Shown here: piece after piece, positions 1 through 8,561 of the stretch
How the letters are laid out: each line of letters starts with the position of its first letter
How positions within the stretch are numbered: position 1 is the first letter of the stretch
Origin: Kocuria massiliensis
GTDB lineage: Bacteria; Actinomycetota; Actinomycetes; Actinomycetales; Micrococcaceae
DNA: 64,000 bases
Assembly: GCF_900169715.1 (NCBI RefSeq)
Contig: NZ_LT835161.1
Coordinates: 921,590 to 985,589, forward strand
Direction: 5' to 3'
Notes under the pieces: model-generated
The model's database searches: none
What the model saw: the letters and a program-made list of their open reading frames with translations, nothing else
What the model was told of the DNA's origin: nothing
Position numbers and translations under genes: made by a program

Positions 1-264
1 ACTGGTCCGGCCGTCGGGGAAGACGGCGTCGAGTTGATGTGTGCCATCGAGCTCGAGGCTCTCGCCGCCGCTCAACTCCGGCACGAACTGTCGCAGGTGG
101 GAGACTCTGTGATCATGACCGCCGTCTCCCAAGAGCCGAACGACAAGATTCGGTGGCGCGTGCACGTTCACGTACCGGACGCCTCCACCGCGATGAGCGT
201 TTTGAGCCACTTCGGTAAGCCTCTGGACATCACCACAGAGTCGCTTTCGGCCGAGGACACCTGA
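1..264 (+). CDS. DAK2-domain (YloV/FakA-like) protein, C-terminal end, partial
   Basis: The reading frame is open from the first base of the window, so this is the 3' end of a longer gene. The last 87 codons contain GDSVIM followed about 15 residues later by VHVHVPDAS. This matches the C-terminal domain of DAK2-domain proteins of the YloV/FakA type, where a 'GDSVVV...VHVHT' pattern is common. In actinobacteria a DAK2-domain gene usually lies directly upstream of recG, and here recG starts 3 bases after the stop, so the two are probably co-transcribed. Only the end is visible, so kinase residues cannot be checked. The assignment rests on this short match plus position. Confidence 0.65.
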   Translation, partial: TGPAVGEDGVELMCAIELEALAAAQLRHELSQVGDSVIMTAVSQEPNDKIRWRVHVHVPDASTAMSVLSHFGKPLDITTESLSAEDT

Positions 265-267
265 TTC

Positions 268-2556
268 ATGGCACCCGAGGCTCTCGAGGAACGTCCCCTC
301 CGGTCGGTCCTGCATCCTAAGACTGCCGATGCTCTGGCTCGTCATCTCGACCTCAACACGGTCGGCGATCTCCTCGAATATTTTCCTCGGCGTTACCTGC
401 CACGGGGCGAGCTCACCCAATTCTCCGACCTCGTCTGGGGTCAAGAAGTCTCGATTATTTCCCGGGTCCTCTCCGTGACCACTCGTCGTCTGCACTCCCG
501 TCGAGGGTCCATTGCGGAAGTCCTCGTCACGGACCAACTGGCCCCGGAGGAATCCTTCGCGCCGGGGGTTGACGACGCCGGACGGCTCGACGCGCTGGCC
601 GGCTCCTCGGTCACGGTTCCCACGGGTCCGCAGGGCAACACGATGTCCCTCTCGTTCTTCAACGCCTGGACCGCGTCCAAAGAGCTTGCGGTCGGCGACC
701 ACGTGATGTTTTCCGGCAAGGTCTCGGAGTTCAAGGGGCAATTGACCCTGACGAACCCCCACTATGCGGTGCTGAGCGAACCCGGCGCATTGGACGGTGA
801 AGCGCACGACCCGGACGCGCCCCTGCCGCCATTGCCGGTGTATCCGGCCACCGCAAAGTACCCAACGGATCGCATCGAGGCCGCGGTGCGGACGCTCCTG
901 GACAAGGTGGATCTGCGAGACTGTCACGATCCTGTGCCGGGCGACCTGCATCGCAAACATGGATTGCCGAGCATCGCCCAGGCCTACCGGCTGATCCATC
1001 AGCCTCGGGAGGACGGTGATCCCCACCGGGCGTTGCGGTATTTCCGGTACAGGGAGGCCCTCGTGCTGCAGGTGATCTTGGCCCGCCGCGCCGCCGTGTT
1101 GGACGCGCAACGCACCAAGGCGTACCCAGCCATCGCGGGCGGCCTCCTCGAAGCTTTCAACGCGAACCTTCCCTTCACCTTGACGTCCGGACAGAAGCGG
1201 GTCGGTGAGGAGATCGGCAGCGATATTGCAGGGGAGCGTCCCACGAATCGGCTCTTGCAAGGTGACGTCGGGTCAGGGAAGACCCTCGTGGCCCTGCGAG
1301 CCATGTTGCAAGTGGCCGACGGCGGCGGGCAGTCCGTTCTCTTGGCCCCCACGGAAGTCCTTGCCGGGCAGCACGAACGGTCTATTCGGACCGCACTCGG
1401 CGAGCTAGCGGAGAAGGCCGGCGTCGTCGTGCTGACCGCGTCCATGCCCGCTGCCACGAAGCACCGGGTCATGACCGACATCGCGTCTGGGGCGGCGTCG
1501 ATCGTGATCGGCACCCACGCCGTGTTGGCAGAGCACGTGAGTTTTGCCGAGCTGGGTCTCGTGGTGGTCGACGAACAACATCGGTTTGGCGTGCGGCAAC
1601 GTCACGCGCTCATGGGGACGGACGGTTCGCCCGTGCATCGGCTCGTCATGACGGCGACGCCGATACCTCGATCCGTGGCCATGACGGTCTTCGGAGACCT
1701 CGCCGTGTCGGTCCTCGATGAACTCCCCGCCGGCCGCCAAGAGGTCGCCACACATGTGGTCTCCTTGGCGAATCATCCCTCGTGGGAGGCCCGCTTGTGG
1801 CAAAGGGCCAGGGAGGAAATCGACCGAGGACATCAGGTCTTTGTGGTGGTACCCACGATCGGGGACGGTTCCGACGACGCCGACGTGGCGGACGATTCTC
1901 CCACCGCTCAGGAGGGATCCGGCCGTGGCGGTTCCGGCAAACGCCTCCAGTCGGTAGAAGGCCTCACCGCGACCTTGAGGTCATTGCCGGTGCTCTCCGG
2001 GTGCCGGATCGAGGCCCTTCACGGAAAAATGGACGGTGCCACCAAAGCCGAGACCATGAACGGCATGGCCCAGGGGGACATCGATCTTCTGGTCGCGACG
2101 ACGGTGATCGAGGTGGGGGTCGACGTTCCCAACGCCACGTTGATGATCATCATGGATGCGGACCGGCTCGGAATGTCGACCTTGCACCAGCTGCGGGGGC
2201 GGATCGGCCGTGGCGGTCACGCCGGAACCTGCCTCCTGGTGACGGAACAAGATAGTGAGGGAGCCTCGATGCCCCGGCTCGACGCCGTCGCTTCCACCCG
2301 GGATGGATTCGAATTGTCCACGCTCGACCTGGAGCAACGGCGAGAAGGCGATATTCTGGGCGACAGTCAGTCGGGCCGACGCTCGACGCTTCGCAATCTG
2401 TCGGTGGTCCGCCACGCCAAGATCATCGAGCAGGCGAGGGCCGACGCGAGAGAGCTCGTAGGGAACGACCCCCAATTGGAGAGGTTCCCGACTCTGCGGC
2501 ACGCCGTGGTGGAAGCCGATAGTCAAGAAAATACGGAGTACCTCTACCGTGGTTGA
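268..2556 (+). CDS. recG: ATP-dependent DNA helicase RecG
   Basis: RecG is a superfamily 2 helicase that remodels stalled replication forks and branch-migrates Holliday junctions. The 762-residue product has an N-terminal wedge/OB region and then the helicase core: Walker A GDVGSGKT (about residue 332), DEQH box in VVVDEQHRFG (about 433), TATPIPR (about 465), and the motif V-VI region with TTVIEVGVDVPNAT and QLRGRIGRGG. Length is slightly above average for the family because of inserts near residues 85-110 and around residue 540, the latter rich in Asp and Gly. The start is the first ATG after the upstream stop, with no strong Shine-Dalgarno, which fits translational coupling to the DAK2-domain gene. 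Confidence 0.97.
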   Translation: MAPEALEERPLRSVLHPKTADALARHLDLNTVGDLLEYFPRRYLPRGELTQFSDLVWGQEVSIISRVLSVTTRRLHSRRGSIAEVLVTDQLAPEESFAPGVDDAGRLDALAGSSVTVPTGPQGNTMSLSFFNAWTASKELAVGDHVMFSGKVSEFKGQLTLTNPHYAVLSEPGALDGEAHDPDAPLPPLPVYPATAKYPTDRIEAAVRTLLDKVDLRDCHDPVPGDLHRKHGLPSIAQAYRLIHQPREDGDPHRALRYFRYREALVLQVILARRAAVLDAQRTKAYPAIAGGLLEAFNANLPFTLTSGQKRVGEEIGSDIAGERPTNRLLQGDVGSGKTLVALRAMLQVADGGGQSVLLAPTEVLAGQHERSIRTALGELAEKAGVVVLTASMPAATKHRVMTDIASGAASIVIGTHAVLAEHVSFAELGLVVVDEQHRFGVRQRHALMGTDGSPVHRLVMTATPIPRSVAMTVFGDLAVSVLDELPAGRQEVATHVVSLANHPSWEARLWQRAREEIDRGHQVFVVVPTIGDGSDDADVADDSPTAQEGSGRGGSGKRLQSVEGLTATLRSLPVLSGCRIEALHGKMDGATKAETMNGMAQGDIDLLVATTVIEVGVDVPNATLMIIMDADRLGMSTLHQLRGRIGRGGHAGTCLLVTEQDSEGASMPRLDAVASTRDGFELSTLDLEQRREGDILGDSQSGRRSTLRNLSVVRHAKIIEQARADARELVGNDPQLERFPTLRHAVVEADSQENTEYLYRG

Positions 2557-2611
2557 GGGATGCTGCCCTCGAGCACGCCACTGGTAGATACGAATCAAGG
2601 ACGGACACTCA

Positions 2612-3196
2612 ATGGGACGCATCATTGCCGGTGCCGCAGGCGGCGCCCGGTTGGCATCGGTCCGCGGCGACAAGACCCGCCCCACCACGGACCGCGTTAA
2701 AGAGGCGCTGTTCTCGCGTTTAGAAACCTACGATGTGCTCACGGACTCTCACGTGCTGGACCTTTTCGCGGGATCCGGGGCCCTGGGGTTAGAGGCGGCG
2801 AGCCGTGGAGCCTCGCACGTGACCCTGGTCGATCGAGACCGCGCGGCCCTGGAAGCTTGCCGGGCCAATCGGGACGTCGTGGCCAAGACGGGTCTCTTCG
2901 CCGAGATCTCCGTGGTCAACGCCCAGGCCGAAACCTTCCTGGGACGTGGCGATAACCGCTGGGACGTGGTGTTTGTCGATCCTCCGTATGCCATGACCGA
3001 CGCCGAACTCACCGAGATCTTGGCGTCCCTCTCCGGACGATTGACGGAGGGCGCCGTCGTCGTGGTGGAGAGGTCGACCCGCAGCCCCGAGCCTGCGTGG
3101 GGTGATGGTCTATCCCGGTTTGGTCATAAGGCCTATGGGGAGACGACGCTTTGGTTTGCGGAACCGGAACTCGGGTCCGTGGACGGCGAGGACTAA
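2612..3196 (+). CDS. rsmD: 16S rRNA (guanine966-N2)-methyltransferase RsmD
   Basis: RsmD methylates G966 of 16S rRNA with S-adenosylmethionine. The 194-residue product starts MGRIIAGAAGG, like other RsmD proteins (usually 'RIIAG..rGr.L'). It carries the SAM-binding motif LDLFAGSGALGLEAASRGA near residue 50 and the catalytic DPPYAMTD near residue 129. Length is normal. It follows recG by 55 bases, and recG-rsmD-coaD is a conserved actinobacterial order. An aminotransferase gene on the opposite strand lies between rsmD and coaD. Confidence 0.95.
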   Translation: MGRIIAGAAGGARLASVRGDKTRPTTDRVKEALFSRLETYDVLTDSHVLDLFAGSGALGLEAASRGASHVTLVDRDRAALEACRANRDVVAKTGLFAEISVVNAQAETFLGRGDNRWDVVFVDPPYAMTDAELTEILASLSGRLTEGAVVVVERSTRSPEPAWGDGLSRFGHKAYGETTLWFAEPELGSVDGED

Positions 3197-3236
3197 CCTT
3201 CGGCCAGGCTGCGGGTCCGCGTGACAACTCGGACCA

Positions 3237-4493
3237 TCAGAGTCCCGCCCGCTGCAAGCGTTCCGCCGATTGCTGGAGCACGTCGGGACGCTTGCAGAAC
3301 GCAAAGCGGATCCAGGAGGCATAGAGGGTTCGATGGGGTGCAGTCGCGAAGGCCTGAAGAGGCACCACCGCGACACCCGCCCGCTCCGCGAGGGACCGGG
3401 AGATTTCCAGGCCGTCCCGCCCCCACGGTTCGGGAACACCCTCCGTGGAGGCCACCGCGAAAAAGGTTCCTTCGGGTCGGCGCGCACGGAAGGCGCCCCC
3501 GTCGAGCCCGTTCAGGAGAACCTCTCGCTGTTGGAGGTATTGGTCGTTCAGCTCGGTGTAGAAGCTCTGTTCGCGAGCCCAAGCCATGGCTTCCGAGACC
3601 GCAACTTGGAGGGGTGCGGCCGCGGAGTGCGAGAGATATCCCTTGGTGGCACGCAAACCGCGTGTCAATTCCGGAGGCGCAATGGCCCAACCGACGCGCC
3701 ATCCGGTGATCGAAAAAGTCTTTGACGCGGAGGAAACCCGGACGGTTCGGTGGCGAGCCGACTCGAGTGAACCGAGGTCCACCGGATTTCCGTCGAACAC
3801 CACGTGCTCGTACACCGAATCGGTCAGAATGATCGAGTCGTGACGCTCGGCCAGACCGGCGATCAGCTGCATGGTCTCCTGGCCGAACACCGCGCCGGTG
3901 GGATTGTGCGGATCGTTGACGAGCACCATTCTGGTGCGATCCGAAAAGGCATCCCGCAACCGTTCGAGGTCTGGGGCGAAGGTCGGCGGAAGCAACGGAA
4001 CTGTGACGATTCGGGCGCCCGTCAGTCCAGCGATGGCCGGATACAGGTCATAAAACGGTTCGAAGAGAATGACCTCGTCGCCAGGCCGAAGGTACGCCAT
4101 CATGGTGGCGGTGAGGGCTTCCGTGGCACCGGCCGTCACAGTGATTTCGGTGTCCGGATCAGGTCGGCGTCGTCCAGCGATCTCCTCATGGATGGCGATT
4201 TCCGAACGTAGAGTGGGGTTGCCGGCAATGGTGGCGTACTGATTCCGGCCTTGGGCCACGGCTCGAGACAGGGCATCCGCGAGGACGGCGGGACCGTCCG
4301 TGTCCGGGAAGCCCTGACCGAGGTTGATGGCATCGTGCCGGTTGGCCAACGCGCTCATTTCCTCAAAAATCGTGGAGGACAGCGAACCCTGCGCGTCTAA
4401 CAGGCCGGCAGACTCGGCCAATCCAACCCACGGGGGAGCGGGCTTCGAACCCTTCGCGGTGACGTTTGCGGTGTCCTGGGAATCATCCTGCAT
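3237..4493 (-). CDS. class I/II pyridoxal-phosphate aminotransferase
   Basis: This 418-residue fold-type I PLP enzyme transfers amino groups. The motif INLGQGFPDTDGP near the N-terminus, NDPHNPTGAVF in the middle, and the PLP-binding lysine in SSASKTFSITGWRVGWA place it with the methionine/kynurenine aminotransferase (YbdL-like) and succinyldiaminopimelate aminotransferase-like subgroup. The substrate cannot be read from sequence, so no symbol is given. The frame stays open upstream to 4601 and would overlap coaD. I chose the internal ATG at 4493 because it leaves a 106-base divergent promoter region with coaD, but no start has a well-spaced Shine-Dalgarno. It sits convergent to rsmD. Confidence 0.88.
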   Translation of the reverse strand: MQDDSQDTANVTAKGSKPAPPWVGLAESAGLLDAQGSLSSTIFEEMSALANRHDAINLGQGFPDTDGPAVLADALSRAVAQGRNQYATIAGNPTLRSEIAIHEEIAGRRRPDPDTEITVTAGATEALTATMMAYLRPGDEVILFEPFYDLYPAIAGLTGARIVTVPLLPPTFAPDLERLRDAFSDRTRMVLVNDPHNPTGAVFGQETMQLIAGLAERHDSIILTDSVYEHVVFDGNPVDLGSLESARHRTVRVSSASKTFSITGWRVGWAIAPPELTRGLRATKGYLSHSAAAPLQVAVSEAMAWAREQSFYTELNDQYLQQREVLLNGLDGGAFRARRPEGTFFAVASTEGVPEPWGRDGLEISRSLAERAGVAVVPLQAFATAPHRTLYASWIRFAFCKRPDVLQQSAERLQRAGL

Positions 4494-4599
4494 TCCTACA
4501 TGGTAAGGGCCGTCACAACGGGTGACGAAAGTTGCGACGTGCGGAGTCATTCCCCGGCACGACAAGCCCCGGCGAGGCGAGCCCTGGTAACTTGGACCC

Positions 4600-5070
4600 A
4601 TGAGTCTTGCCGTTTGCCCGGGTTCTTTCGACCCGATTCATAACGGACATGTCGAAGTGATCACCCGCGCCACGAAGATTTTTTCCAGTGGCGTCATTGT
4701 CGCCGTGTCTAATAATCCCGCCAAAAAGTACAGATTTAACCTCGAGGAGCGCCTCGAGATGGTGACCGAGGTCTTCGGCTGGCTCGACGGCGTGACCGTC
4801 GAGCCGATGGCTGAGGGGCTTCTTGCCGAATACGCTCGGTCGCGAGGGGCGACGGCGATCGTCAAAGGCCTTCGAGACGCGAAAGACTTCGTCTACGAGG
4901 CTCCCATGGCGACTATGAACCGCAATATCAGCGGTGTCGAAACGGTATTTCTGGCGGGCGACCCGAAGAACGGACATTTGTCCTCATCTCTCATCAAAGA
5001 GGTGTCCTCATTCGGGGGCGACATTCGGAGTTTTGTTCCCCGCTCGGTCGGACGTCGTCTCGGGGGATAG
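4600..5070 (+). CDS. coaD: phosphopantetheine adenylyltransferase
   Basis: CoaD joins ATP and 4'-phosphopantetheine to give dephospho-CoA, the penultimate step of coenzyme A synthesis. The 156-residue protein begins MSLAVCPGSFDPIHNGH, with the nucleotidyltransferase HxGH motif at H14-H17. It also has the family's SSSLIKEVSSFGG region near residue 128. The length is typical (about 160). It is transcribed divergently from the aminotransferase gene and followed by a 156-base gap before the DUF177 gene. Confidence 0.97.
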   Translation: MSLAVCPGSFDPIHNGHVEVITRATKIFSSGVIVAVSNNPAKKYRFNLEERLEMVTEVFGWLDGVTVEPMAEGLLAEYARSRGATAIVKGLRDAKDFVYEAPMATMNRNISGVETVFLAGDPKNGHLSSSLIKEVSSFGGDIRSFVPRSVGRRLGG

Positions 5071-5226
5071 ACGGACCCGGAAACGGACGTTTCCCCTAGC
5101 CTGCTTCAACCGGCCGCCATATGATGTTGGTCATAAGCCCTGCGCCCCAGAGGGTCGAGGGTTGTTTACTCACGATTGGCTGAGTAGGCTAGACAGTCGG
5201 TCATCACGTCGTATCAGGAGTTCATC

Positions 5227-5805
5227 ATCAGTAATGACAGTTCTTCATCCCTGACGGTTTCCGTGAGGGAGCTGGCCAAGCGGCCGGGGAGCACGGAACA
5301 CCTCGATGAGACCGTGACTGTGCCTCAGGACTTCGGGAATCCCCAAATTGGGGCGCCCGAGGGTTCCGACATCACACTCGATCTCCGCCTGGAATCCGTG
5401 CATGATGGTATCTTTGTCAATGGTGTTGCCTCCGTGAATGTTCACGGAGAGTGCAGCCGGTGTTTGGATCCCATCGACTATCCAGTGACGGCTGACATTC
5501 AAGAGCTGTATGTTTTTGAACGTGAACCCCAAGGCCAGTCGCAAGACGAAGCAGACGAGCAGTACTGCGTAGAGAACGATTCAATCGATCTTGAACCGGT
5601 GCTGCGAGATGCGGTCATCACGCAACTGCCGTTCCAGCCCGTGTGCCGGGAGGATTGTCAGGGCCTGTGCTCCGAATGTGGAGTGCGCCTCGACGAGAAT
5701 CCCGATCATCACCACGAGAACCTGGATCCTCGCTGGTCGGCCCTTTCCGGGCTGTTCGGTGCGGAGACCGCAAACGAGACAACCGAGACGAGAGAAGAGA
5801 GATAG
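5227..5805 (+). CDS. DUF177/YceD-family protein with an apparent non-canonical start
   Basis: DUF177 (YceD) proteins are small, and their gene almost always lies upstream of rpmF, as here (3 bases apart). The product contains CSRCLDPI and a C-terminal cysteine cluster ([11 protein letters not shown]) typical of actinobacterial members. Start choice is unusual. The first canonical start in frame is GTG at 5263, but the family motif LTVSVREL begins before it. The in-frame stop is TAG at 5185. The only good Shine-Dalgarno (AGGAG, 5216-5220) sits 6 bases before an ATC codon at 5227, giving an N-terminus (M)[15 protein letters not shown] like that of relatives. An out-of-frame ATG at 5234 encodes only MTVLHP. 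I therefore favour ATC at 5227. A conservative annotation would use 5263. Confidence 0.85.
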   Translation: MSNDSSSSLTVSVRELAKRPGSTEHLDETVTVPQDFGNPQIGAPEGSDITLDLRLESVHDGIFVNGVASVNVHGECSRCLDPIDYPVTADIQELYVFEREPQGQSQDEADEQYCVENDSIDLEPVLRDAVITQLPFQPVCREDCQGLCSECGVRLDENPDHHHENLDPRWSALSGLFGAETANETTETREER

Positions 5806-5807
5806 CC

Positions 5808-6011
5808 GTGGCTGTTCCCAAGCGGAAAATGTCCCGTGCCAATACGCGCGCACGTCGCTCCCAGTGGAAGGCCTCCGCGCCTCAGCTGGTCAAGACTGTT
5901 GAAAATGGCAAGGTGACCTACAGCCTTCCCCACCAGGCGAAGGTCGTCACCGATACCGCCGGCACCCCCCTGTACCTTGAGTACAAGGGTCGCAAGGTGG
6001 CCGACGCCTAA
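5808..6011 (+). CDS. rpmF: 50S ribosomal protein bL32
   Basis: This 67-residue basic protein starts at GTG and begins [18 protein letters not shown], the standard N-terminus of bL32, a structural protein of the large ribosomal subunit. No CxxC zinc pair is present, so it is the zinc-independent form. It lies 3 bases after the DUF177 gene and 13 before rnc, so the three are probably one transcript. Confidence 0.97.
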   Translation: MAVPKRKMSRANTRARRSQWKASAPQLVKTVENGKVTYSLPHQAKVVTDTAGTPLYLEYKGRKVADA

Positions 6012-6024
6012 GACCGGCGTCCCT

Positions 6025-6759
6025 ATGACTACCGTGCAACACGGAGACCTGTTGAAGCGTCTCGGCGTCGACATCGACGCCGAGACGCTTCAGCTTGCGC
6101 TCACACACCGTTCTTACGCCTATGAAAATGGCGGTATCCCACACAACGAGCGCCTCGAGTTTCTTGGCGACTCAGTGCTGGGCCTGGCGGTCACCTCGGA
6201 GCTTTACGGTCGATTCCCTGACCTTCCGGAAGGTGAATTAGCCAAGCGTCGGGCAGCCGTCGTTTCCGAGCGGTCCCTTGCGGCGATCGCTCGATCCCTC
6301 GAGGTGGGCCCCCATATTCGGTTGGGCAGGGGCGAGATGTTGACCCATGGTGAGGACAAGGACTCGATCCTTGCCGACACCATGGAAGCCCTCTTTGGTG
6401 CCGCGTACATATCGTGCGGTGGAGCTCCCGCCCGGGACCTCGTACTTCGCTTGACCACACCGCTTCTGGACGATGACTTCGTTCTGGGCGCTGGTCGGGA
6501 TTGGAAGACGGAAATTCAAGAACTCGCCGCCGCCATGGATTTGGGCGACATTCAATACCACGTGACCGGAAGCGGACCGGATCACGCTCGCGTCTTTGAG
6601 GCGCGGCTCGAGGTCGGAAATACGACTCAAGGCGTCGGCACCGGTACGGCCAAGAAGCATGCCGAGCGAGCTGCGGCCGAGGCGGCATACCGCCACCTGA
6701 CCTCGCAGGAGTCGGCCGACGTCACCCAGCTTCGAGACAACAGCCAGGATCGTGCCTGA
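6025..6759 (+). CDS. rnc: ribonuclease III
   Basis: RNase III cleaves double-stranded RNA and processes the rRNA precursor. The 244-residue protein has the catalytic signature NERLEFLGDSVLGL at about residue 43 and a second acidic pair in DTMEALFGA near residue 120. A C-terminal double-stranded RNA-binding domain ends in TGTAKKHAERAAAEAAY. The frame stays open upstream into rpmF, but the ATG at 6025 matches the normal family start. Its end overlaps the mutM start by 8 bases, which implies translational coupling. Confidence 0.96.
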   Translation: MTTVQHGDLLKRLGVDIDAETLQLALTHRSYAYENGGIPHNERLEFLGDSVLGLAVTSELYGRFPDLPEGELAKRRAAVVSERSLAAIARSLEVGPHIRLGRGEMLTHGEDKDSILADTMEALFGAAYISCGGAPARDLVLRLTTPLLDDDFVLGAGRDWKTEIQELAAAMDLGDIQYHVTGSGPDHARVFEARLEVGNTTQGVGTGTAKKHAERAAAEAAYRHLTSQESADVTQLRDNSQDRA

Positions 6760-7678
6760 ACTACCTGAGGTTGAGGTAGTCCGGTCCGGACTCGCCAGGC
6801 ACATCATGGGTGCCCGGATCGTGGGCGTCGAGGTTGCCGATCCCCGCTCTCTGCGGCGCCATCCTGGAACCCCGGAACAGTTCGCTTCTGCCCTGAACCG
6901 AGCCGTCATCCGGGATGTGTGCCGCCGGGGAAAATACATGTGGCTGCGGTTCTCTTCCGACGGCGAGCAACTCGACCCTCGCGGCGTCGTCGTGCACCTG
7001 GGGATGAGCGGACAACTACTGTTGGCGACCGCGGACATGCCTCCGCATCGACACACCCGCATCACGTTCACGCTGGAAACCACCGACGGCGAGGCGGTGG
7101 AACTCCGGTTCGTTGATCAACGGATTTTCGGAGGGCTCTTTCTCGACGACGTCGTTCCGGTTGCTGACGCGCAGGGGAGACCCGTGCCGGCCGCGTCCAC
7201 CAGTGTGCTGGACCTTCCCGAAATTCCCCAGACTGTCGCGCATATTGGCCGCGACCCGCTAGACCCCTATTTCGACGCGCAGCAATTCCGACGGCGCATT
7301 CTCCGGACGACCAGCGGCATCAAACGCGTCCTCCTGGATCAGTCGGTGATTTCCGGCATCGGAAATATTTACGCGGATGAAGCGCTGTGGCGCGCACGGA
7401 TTCACTACGCGAAGCCGGCGCGGTCGCTGTCGGCGCAGAAAACCCGCGACATCATCCATGCGGCTACCGAGGTGATGACGGAGGCTCTGGCTCAAGGCGG
7501 GACGAGCTTCGATGCGCTGTACGTGAATGTGAATGGGGAATCCGGCTATTTTGAGCGCGGGTTGAATGTTTATGGGCGCGCTGGGTTGCCGTGCAAACGA
7601 TGTGGGGCAGCGATCGTGCGGGAGCCGTTTATGAATCGGTCGAGCTACTATTGCCCTGTCTGCCAACGGAAACGCTGA
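6752..7678 (+). CDS. mutM: formamidopyrimidine-DNA glycosylase (Fpg), 3' end probably island-derived
   Basis: MutM excises oxidised purines such as 8-oxoguanine and nicks the strand. The 308-residue product keeps all key elements: the N-terminal catalytic Pro2-Glu3 in MPELPEVEVV, the beta-hairpin lysine in RRGKYMWL, a helix-two-turns-helix (LDQSVISGIGNIYADEALW) and a C-terminal zinc finger (CKRCG...CPVC). It starts at GTG inside rnc. The last codons are odd: 95 bases of the zinc-finger region recur 16.5 kb downstream, and the final residues (SSYYCPVCQRKR) resemble the foreign truncated mutM that follows more than the displaced copy. I infer that the 3' end was replaced when the island entered. 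Confidence 0.95.
   Translation: MPELPEVEVVRSGLARHIMGARIVGVEVADPRSLRRHPGTPEQFASALNRAVIRDVCRRGKYMWLRFSSDGEQLDPRGVVVHLGMSGQLLLATADMPPHRHTRITFTLETTDGEAVELRFVDQRIFGGLFLDDVVPVADAQGRPVPAASTSVLDLPEIPQTVAHIGRDPLDPYFDAQQFRRRILRTTSGIKRVLLDQSVISGIGNIYADEALWRARIHYAKPARSLSAQKTRDIIHAATEVMTEALAQGGTSFDALYVNVNGESGYFERGLNVYGRAGLPCKRCGAAIVREPFMNRSSYYCPVCQRKR
7544..7638 (+). repeat. 95-bp direct repeat, left copy (mutM zinc-finger region)
   Basis: Positions 7544-7638 match 24089-24183 at 94 of 95 bases, the single difference being A at 7600 versus T at 24145. Both encode the same zinc-finger segment of MutM. The repeats flank about 16.5 kb of foreign DNA in the same orientation, as expected for attachment-site-like ends or for a duplication caused by recombination. 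Confidence 0.93.
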
Positions 7679-7714
7679 CTGGGTGGCGTGCTGCAAGAGG
7701 AGTCTGGGGCCGCA

Positions 7715-8493
7715 AAAGGATCGCCTCGGCGACAGTTCATCATCCGCGGGCCGTGCGGCGACATGCGGCCGGCAGTGAGGATCTTGCCTCTCGGGTGGTC
7801 GGTGCGACGATCACGAGGATCGCGCGTCGCGGCAAGTACCTCAGGTTGGTCCTGGATGATCAGAATGCGCTGCTCACGCATCTGGGGATGAGAGGGCAGA
7901 TGCTCATCACGTCGCCCGGCGTGACGATCTTTCGACACGAGCGGGCACGGTTCTCCTTCACCGATGGCGGCAGTGATCTGCGCTTCGACGACCAGCGCCC
8001 GTTCGGTCACTTGATGTACGACGGCGGGGGAGCGGCGCTGCCGTCGCCGATCGCTCACATTGCGCGAGACCCGTTCGATCCGTTGTTTGACCAGGCAGCT
8101 GCGGTCACGCGAATCAAGACCAGACGGACTGGGATCAAACGTGTCCAGCTGGACCAGACACTCGTGTCCGGCATCGGGAACATCTACGCCGACGAAGCGC
8201 TGTGGGCCGCCAAGGTGGACGGCGAAACGGCGGCGTCGTCGATGTCCAAGACGAGGATCTCGGCTGTGATCGATGCTGCGAGGGAGGTCATGGCCGCTGC
8301 GCTCGCCCAGGGAGGCACGTCGTTTGATTCTCTCTACGTTGACGTCTCCGGGGCCAGCGGCTACTTCGCCCGGAGCCTGAACGTCTATGGGCTCGTCGGT
8401 CAGCCCTGCCCGCGCTGCGGCACGCCTATCGTGCGCAATCAGTTCATGAACCGCTCGAGTCACTACTGTCCTAGTTGTCAGCGGAGACGATAG
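7715..8493 (+). pseudogene. 5'-truncated second mutM (Fpg) of different origin
   Basis: The reading frame resumes Fpg homology at about 7715 with TVHHPRAVRRHAAG and continues to a complete C-terminus. It has ARRGKYLRLVL, the helix-two-turns-helix VQLDQTLVSGIGNIYADEALW region, and a zinc finger with two CxxC pairs ending CPSCQRRR. It lacks roughly the first 20-30 codons, including the catalytic Pro2-Glu3, so it cannot be an active glycosylase. It diverges clearly from the resident mutM, so it is not a simple tandem duplication. The frame is open from inside mutM (7591), but no convincing start with a Shine-Dalgarno is seen. Probably a remnant of a donor chromosome's mutM brought in with the island. 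Confidence 0.85.
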
Positions 8494-8561
8494 CCGCGCT
8501 TGCACTGTTCCGTCCGGAATCCTTACGTATGCCAATCCCGTCGCGCAGAATGGAGTGCATC

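Noticed and set aside
3237-4601. Longer 454-residue form of the aminotransferase
   Set aside because: It would overlap coaD and remove the divergent promoter region, and the extra residues are unlike the family.
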